NCBI GenBank assembly: GCA_001586195.1
Contig: CP014609.1
Span: forward strand, 1,400,001 to 1,464,000
Length of the DNA stretch: 64,000 bases
Source of the DNA: Solibacillus silvestris
Lineage (GTDB): Bacteria > Bacillota > Bacilli > Bacillales_A > Planococcaceae
Reading direction: 5' to 3'
Positions 61,101 through 64,000 of this stretch are shown one piece after another. The position numbers and the translations under genes are program-made. Numbering within the stretch: position 1 is the stretch's first letter; every line of letters begins with the position of its first letter. The notes below the pieces were generated by a model, which did not search any database, was not told where the DNA came from, and saw only the letters and a list, made by a program, of their open reading frames with translations.

Positions 61101-62337
61101 TCAAGCTATGTCTTGGAAAGAAGTTTTGTTTTTTAATAGTGCATAAATCCAATGTAAGAGTTTGTTTGCACAAGCTATTACAGCTACTCTAAATGGTTTT
61201 CCTTCTTCACGTTTTTTATCATAAAACGCCCGTAGTTTCTTATTACGAGGAAGGATTTCATCTGTAGTTTTCTGTTTTCGACAATCACGAATTTGCACAT
61301 TTAACAGCCATATACAAAGCTTGCCGTAGTCTGCTAGAGCCTCTTTTGGTTATTCGGTTGTAAGTGCCTTTGAATGTACCTGATTCAAAGATACTTGGAT
61401 CAAGACCGGCAAATGCGACTAGTTTCTTAGGGTGATTAAACCTTTCAATTTCCCCAATTTCAGATATAATCGTGGCAGCGATTTTTTCTCCGATACCAGG
61501 AATTGATTGGATAATCTTCGATTCTTCAATACTTTTGGCCAAAGCATCTATCTCATTTTCAAGTAGGGATAGGTGTTTTTTGTATTCGAAGATCATGTTA
61601 ATATACATATCTAAACTTAGGGCAAGGCTAGAATATAAAGCCTGTTGAAATGGATTTTGAGCTGCTGCAGTCATTAGCTTTTCAGCCTGTTGATTTGCCC
61701 ATTGTAGAGAACGAGAATTACAGAATTCTTTTATTTTAGTTGTTAATACTTCGTTATTGGCGCTCAATATATCTTCTGAAGTAGGATAAGTCTGTAGTAT
61801 TTTTAAAGAAACATTCGAATATAAGTCGCCAAAAACATTACTATATTCAGGGAATACTTGATCTAAGACTGCCTGGAATTGTAGTTTAGTTTGTACAAAC
61901 ATGCCTGTAATATTATCGTGTTGTCTCGTAAGATGAGGTAAGTTCGCAAGTTGGATGCCACGCTTTTTATAAGGCTCTAAATCCTCTTTATAATACAGCT
62001 CGCAGAGATGATTGGCATCAACGATATCTGTTTTTACCTTTCGTAAACTAGAACTTTTCGTCTTATAAGAGATGAGTGGATTTACGATAATGATTAAATA
62101 ACCTTTGTCTTCAAAATATTGAACAACTGGTGTGTGATAATGGCCTGTAGACTCCATAACTAGGGGAGGTCGCTCTCCTGAAATATCTTCTACTTCTTTA
62201 ATAAAATCTAATAAACTAGCTAACCCATCAAGATCATGTTTTACTTTAAAGCTTTTCTTGTAGGGCTTCTTTCTTTCTAAATAAGCTTGAACCTGACTTT
62301 CACCTTTAGCTACATCCAGGCCAATGACTGGATTCAT
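61101..62337 (-). pseudogene. IS110 transposase, frameshifted near its C-terminus
   Basis: 350 residues from ATG 62337 read normally: GLDVAKGE (DEDD Asp), MESTGHYHTP, KVKTDIVDANHL (Asp pair), PGIGEKIAATIISEIG and FAGLDPS, ending in ITKRGSSRLRQALYMAV. Then one extra A in GCAAATTCG (about 61294) shifts the frame; the remaining segment (IRDCRKQKTTDEI, FYDKKREEGKPFRVAVIACA, NKLLHWIYALLKNK) continues in the next frame to 61101. All catalytic motifs precede the shift, so partial activity cannot be excluded. Confidence 0.85.
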
Positions 62338-62340
62338 TAT

Positions 62341-62548
62341 AATTCCTCCTTCAAAATGATAATTGCCGGTAACCCCTAAATCCTCTTTGTAGTGTCATAG
62401 CTTCGCTTGTTATACGAGATCACTGTCCCAACCAGCCTCAAACATGTTTCTACAAGTAGGGGGTGAACTGTTTTGCGGACGAGGTCTTAGCCCCACGGGC
62501 GCGAACGTTCTACCTCGGCTACCGTTATCATATATCGATATAAAAAAT
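62341..62548 (-). ncRNA. Putative IS110 bridge RNA region
   Basis: Non-coding stretch between the right end and the transposase start. On the minus strand a sigma-A-like promoter TTGACC, 16 bp, TATGAT (spanning 62528-62555) precedes a structured segment with CGAGGT / ACCTCG (stem around 62485-62516), GTTGGGACAGTG and several G/C-rich loops. Location and structure fit the bridge RNA of IS110-group elements. Loop-target pairing could not be assigned. Confidence 0.55.
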
Positions 62549-62580
62549 GGTCAACCAGAAATATTTTCTGGCTGACCTAA

Positions 62581-62650
62581 TAATACGATCGGGCGCTTTT
62601 CTGATTAGAAAAGTGCTTTATTAAATTATAGGGCCAAATTGTTGAGTAAA
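62581..62650 (+). repeat. Family A repeat, long form with altered left arm
   Basis: ATACGATCGGGCGC, TTTTCT-GATT-AGAAAA, GTGCTTTATTAAATTATA, GGGCCAAATTGTTGAGTAAA. The inner stem is completely re-paired (TTTTCT/AGAAAA). The left arm lacks TTCAACA where the IS110 end abuts. Confidence 0.8.
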
Positions 62651-62764
62651 GTAAATAAAAAATTTTATGTAATGCCCTTTAACTAACGCAGCAGTTTAAT
62701 TTAGAAAAAGGAATATTTCTTGTCTTCTAGAATTTATAGATATACAACTCTAGGAGGGGAATAA

Positions 62765-63154
62765 GTGATTTTTGAAATTACTAATCAAGTCCGTGTTACT
62801 GATATCCAACAAGGGCAAAGGTGGTATGAAATTTTACTAAATAAAAAACCTGATTTTATCCCACATGAAGGATTCGCCGAATGGGAGATAATACCTGGTT
62901 ATTGGTTGCAAGTTGCTGAAGGAGTGCCTTCTGAAGGCAGTGGACCTTTACGTTTAGGGGTTACTAATATAATTGCTGAAAGAGATAGACTTGTAAAAGA
63001 GTTAGGAATTGAGAAATTTGATATATTTTCTCGTGAAGAAGTAACTGCAAAATGGGGATCTTTTACTGATCCCTGGGGGAATGAACTGGGTTTCTTTGAA
63101 TATTTGGATAAGAAAGAAGAAAACGATCGTGTTAAAACTATTTTGGGGATTTAA
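62765..63154 (+). CDS. VOC-family (glyoxalase/bleomycin resistance-like) protein
   Basis: 129 residues from GTG 62765 with TAGGAGGGG upstream. Single VOC domain: TDIQQGQRWYEILLNKKPDF at the N-terminus, EWEIIPGYWLQVAEG in the middle and WGSFTDPWGNELGFFEY (metal Glu in the last block) at the end. Cytoplasmic. Substrate unknown. Leader contains a C-like TTAACTAACGCAGCAGTTTA. Confidence 0.88.
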   Translation: MIFEITNQVRVTDIQQGQRWYEILLNKKPDFIPHEGFAEWEIIPGYWLQVAEGVPSEGSGPLRLGVTNIIAERDRLVKELGIEKFDIFSREEVTAKWGSFTDPWGNELGFFEYLDKKEENDRVKTILGI

Positions 63155-63200
63155 TCCACGTGAAAGATTTTTGACAAAAATTAATTGAACAAGGAACTAC

Positions 63201-63270
63201 AATTATTGGGATGCAATTCTGTAATTAGGATCAGCGCTTTTTTCATTAAAGGGTCATATTGTTGAATAAC
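63201..63270 (+). repeat. Family A repeat, divergent long form
   Basis: AATTATTGGGATGC, AATTCT-GTAATT-AGGATC, AGCGCTTTTTTCATTAAA, GGGTCATATTGTTGAATAAC. Same hairpin variant as the copy at 4003. The right arm is perfect, the left eroded. Confidence 0.75.
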
Positions 63271-63294
63271 ACTTCAATGAAAAGAAAGATTTTA

Positions 63295-63480
63295 AACAAG
63301 TTTTATGCAATTTATGAACAAGCTTTGTAAGGATAAGTGCAGCTACTTCAACTGTTTATGCTATCTGTATAAACAAAATTACTCTAAAAAAGAGACAAAC
63401 GCTGTTACATCAACGTTTGTCTCTTTATTTGCAATCCGAAACTTTGATTTGGAAGCGTTACATGTATGGATGTATTGTAA
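63295..63480 (+). repeat. Family B repeat
   Basis: AACAAGTTTTATGCAATTTA, GTGCAGCTAC, hairpin GAGACAAACG / CGTTTGTCTC (63392-63424) with TTTATTT, then CCGAAACTTTGATTTGG and ATGTATGGA. Confidence 0.72.
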
Positions 63481-63496
63481 ATTCATATTGTGATGT

Positions 63497-63679
63497 TTAA
63501 GCATTAATAGTTAGAGCATCTTCGATAATATCATTAATTAATTCATGGTCATTCATAATATATCTAATTTCAGAAGGTTCTACCCAAATTCTTGTCTGTA
63601 ATTCGTGTTCCCTTAAAAATGGGTGGCATTTTGTAACATCTAATCGATAAAACGCTTGAGTATTAATTGCATAGATTGT
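63497..63679 (-). pseudogene. C-terminal remnant of an unknown gene
   Basis: 61 codons on the minus strand without a start (TAG immediately upstream), reading TIYAINTQAFYRLDVTKCHP, FLREHELQTRIWVEPSEI, RYIMNDHELINDIIEDAL. Clearly protein-like; the 5' part has been lost. Confidence 0.55.
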
Positions 63680-63792
63680 CTAAGTAGAATTTATAGTATG
63701 TTAATAAAAAATAAAAAATTTCCAAAAAAGTGCAATATTTTATCTATTTGTAGTGTCTTATTATTTAAACGGAAAGTAAGGAGGGTTTTTGA

Positions 63793-64000
63793 ATGGAATT
63801 GAAGCAAAGTGAATTAGATGCCATTACATCAAATCCGCTTGAAGCAATAGTGGATATTATGGATACATATGGAACTGAAATAAAAAGGTTTGTTTATATG
63901 TATTTAAAAGATGAAGCGGATACGGAGGATGTAACCCAAGAAGTGTTTGTGGCCGTCTTTCAAAATATACATACTTTTAAAGGGAAGTCATCACTAAAAA
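63793..64000 (+). CDS. ECF RNA polymerase sigma factor, N-terminal part (runs off window)
   Basis: Starts at ATG 63793 behind AAGGAGG (63778-63784) and is still open at the window end. The visible 69 residues are sigma region 2: TYGTEIKRFVYMYLKDEADT, EDVTQEVFVAVFQNIHTF, KGKSS. No relation to the sigma factor at 60149 beyond family. Confidence 0.88.
   Translation, partial: MELKQSELDAITSNPLEAIVDIMDTYGTEIKRFVYMYLKDEADTEDVTQEVFVAVFQNIHTFKGKSSLK

Larger units (their letters stand above)
61081..62578 (-). mobile_element. IS110-family insertion sequence
   Basis: Bounded approximately by the hairpin GCTTGGTTAA / TTAAATCAAGC (61081-61107) and by GGTCAACCAGAAA / TTTCTGGCTGACC (62549-62577). It carries one frameshifted transposase gene and a non-coding region of about 200 bp upstream of it, the place where IS110 elements encode a bridge RNA. 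Exact ends are not defined by sequence reading alone. Confidence 0.75.
63155..63792. other. Intergenic region with repeats and a gene remnant
   Basis: 638 bp: family A copy (63201), family B copy (63295) and a minus-strand gene fragment (63497-63679). The last 110 bp serve as leader of the final sigma gene. Confidence 0.6.

Noticed and set aside
50295-63480. Confirmed integron
   Set aside because: The repeats resemble attC sites in part, but no integron integrase is visible and several copies lack the heptamers. Kept only as a hypothesis.
63305-63493. 62-codon ORF
   Set aside because: Lies wholly inside a family B repeat copy and is not conserved in the other copies.

Overview
The window is a Gram-positive chromosome segment of low to moderate G+C. 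Gene content and order point to Bacillales, most likely Planococcaceae (Solibacillus/Lysinibacillus-like). Evidence: strong AGGAGG ribosome sites with many TTG/GTG starts, a T-box-controlled proC, CcpA-type cre sites, a YesM/YesN two-component system, and the order rnz, proC, yqjP-like MBL gene, yqjQ-like SDR, which resembles the B. subtilis yqjK-proI-yqjP-yqjQ neighbourhood. The genus is inferred, not proven. No tRNA, rRNA or CRISPR array was seen.

Layout. (1) 1-14.9 kb: the 3' part of rnz, then an accessory stretch of small orphan genes: membrane proteins, lipoproteins, a SUKH protein, a DUF3885 protein, a HExxH peptidase, a catalytically degenerate WecA/TagO-like membrane protein, a class A PBP with a Lys/Glu tail, a 31-residue-repeat protein, and an ArsR regulator with a paired small DMT transporter. 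(2) 14.9-19.1 kb: proC with its T-box leader, an MBL hydrolase behind a FadR-like operator, a YitT protein and a PP-loop ATPase. (3) 19.4-35.9 kb: a complete-looking intracellular pectin-oligomer locus with GH28, two solute-binding lipoproteins, two permeases, GH105, YesM/YesN, KduI, KduD, a TIM-barrel isomerase, an MsmX-type ATPase, KdgK and KdgA. Oligogalacturonides would be imported by the ABC system and trimmed by GH28/GH105. The unsaturated products would go through KduI/KduD to KDG, then via KdgK/KdgA to pyruvate and glyceraldehyde-3-phosphate. Two good cre sites and one weaker one imply CcpA repression. (4) 36.3-50.1 kb: a PAS/HD-GYP protein, hmp/nsrR, an SDR, argG-argH, a DHA2 MFS exporter, TelA, an EamA transporter, an M20 peptidase and a sirtuin. 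(5) 50.1-64 kb: a second accessory stretch of small genes, gene remnants, two DinB proteins, a GNAT, a threonine dehydratase-like enzyme, an ECF sigma/anti-sigma pair, an IS110 element, a VOC protein and the start of another ECF sigma gene.

The most unusual feature is a family of about 17 short nested inverted repeats (family A). They occur only in the two accessory stretches and all lie in the same orientation between small genes. They exist in a long form of about 74 bp with an inner hairpin whose stem differs between copies while still pairing. They also exist in a short form that lacks exactly the inner module, which is flanked by a GGGC direct repeat. Family A is often followed by a second repeat of about 190 bp (family B), and some downstream genes share a leader motif (family C). 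A separate curiosity is a degenerate array of about 14 units with a period close to 21 bp between the HD-GYP gene and hmp. All assignments are by reading the sequence; no database search was run.
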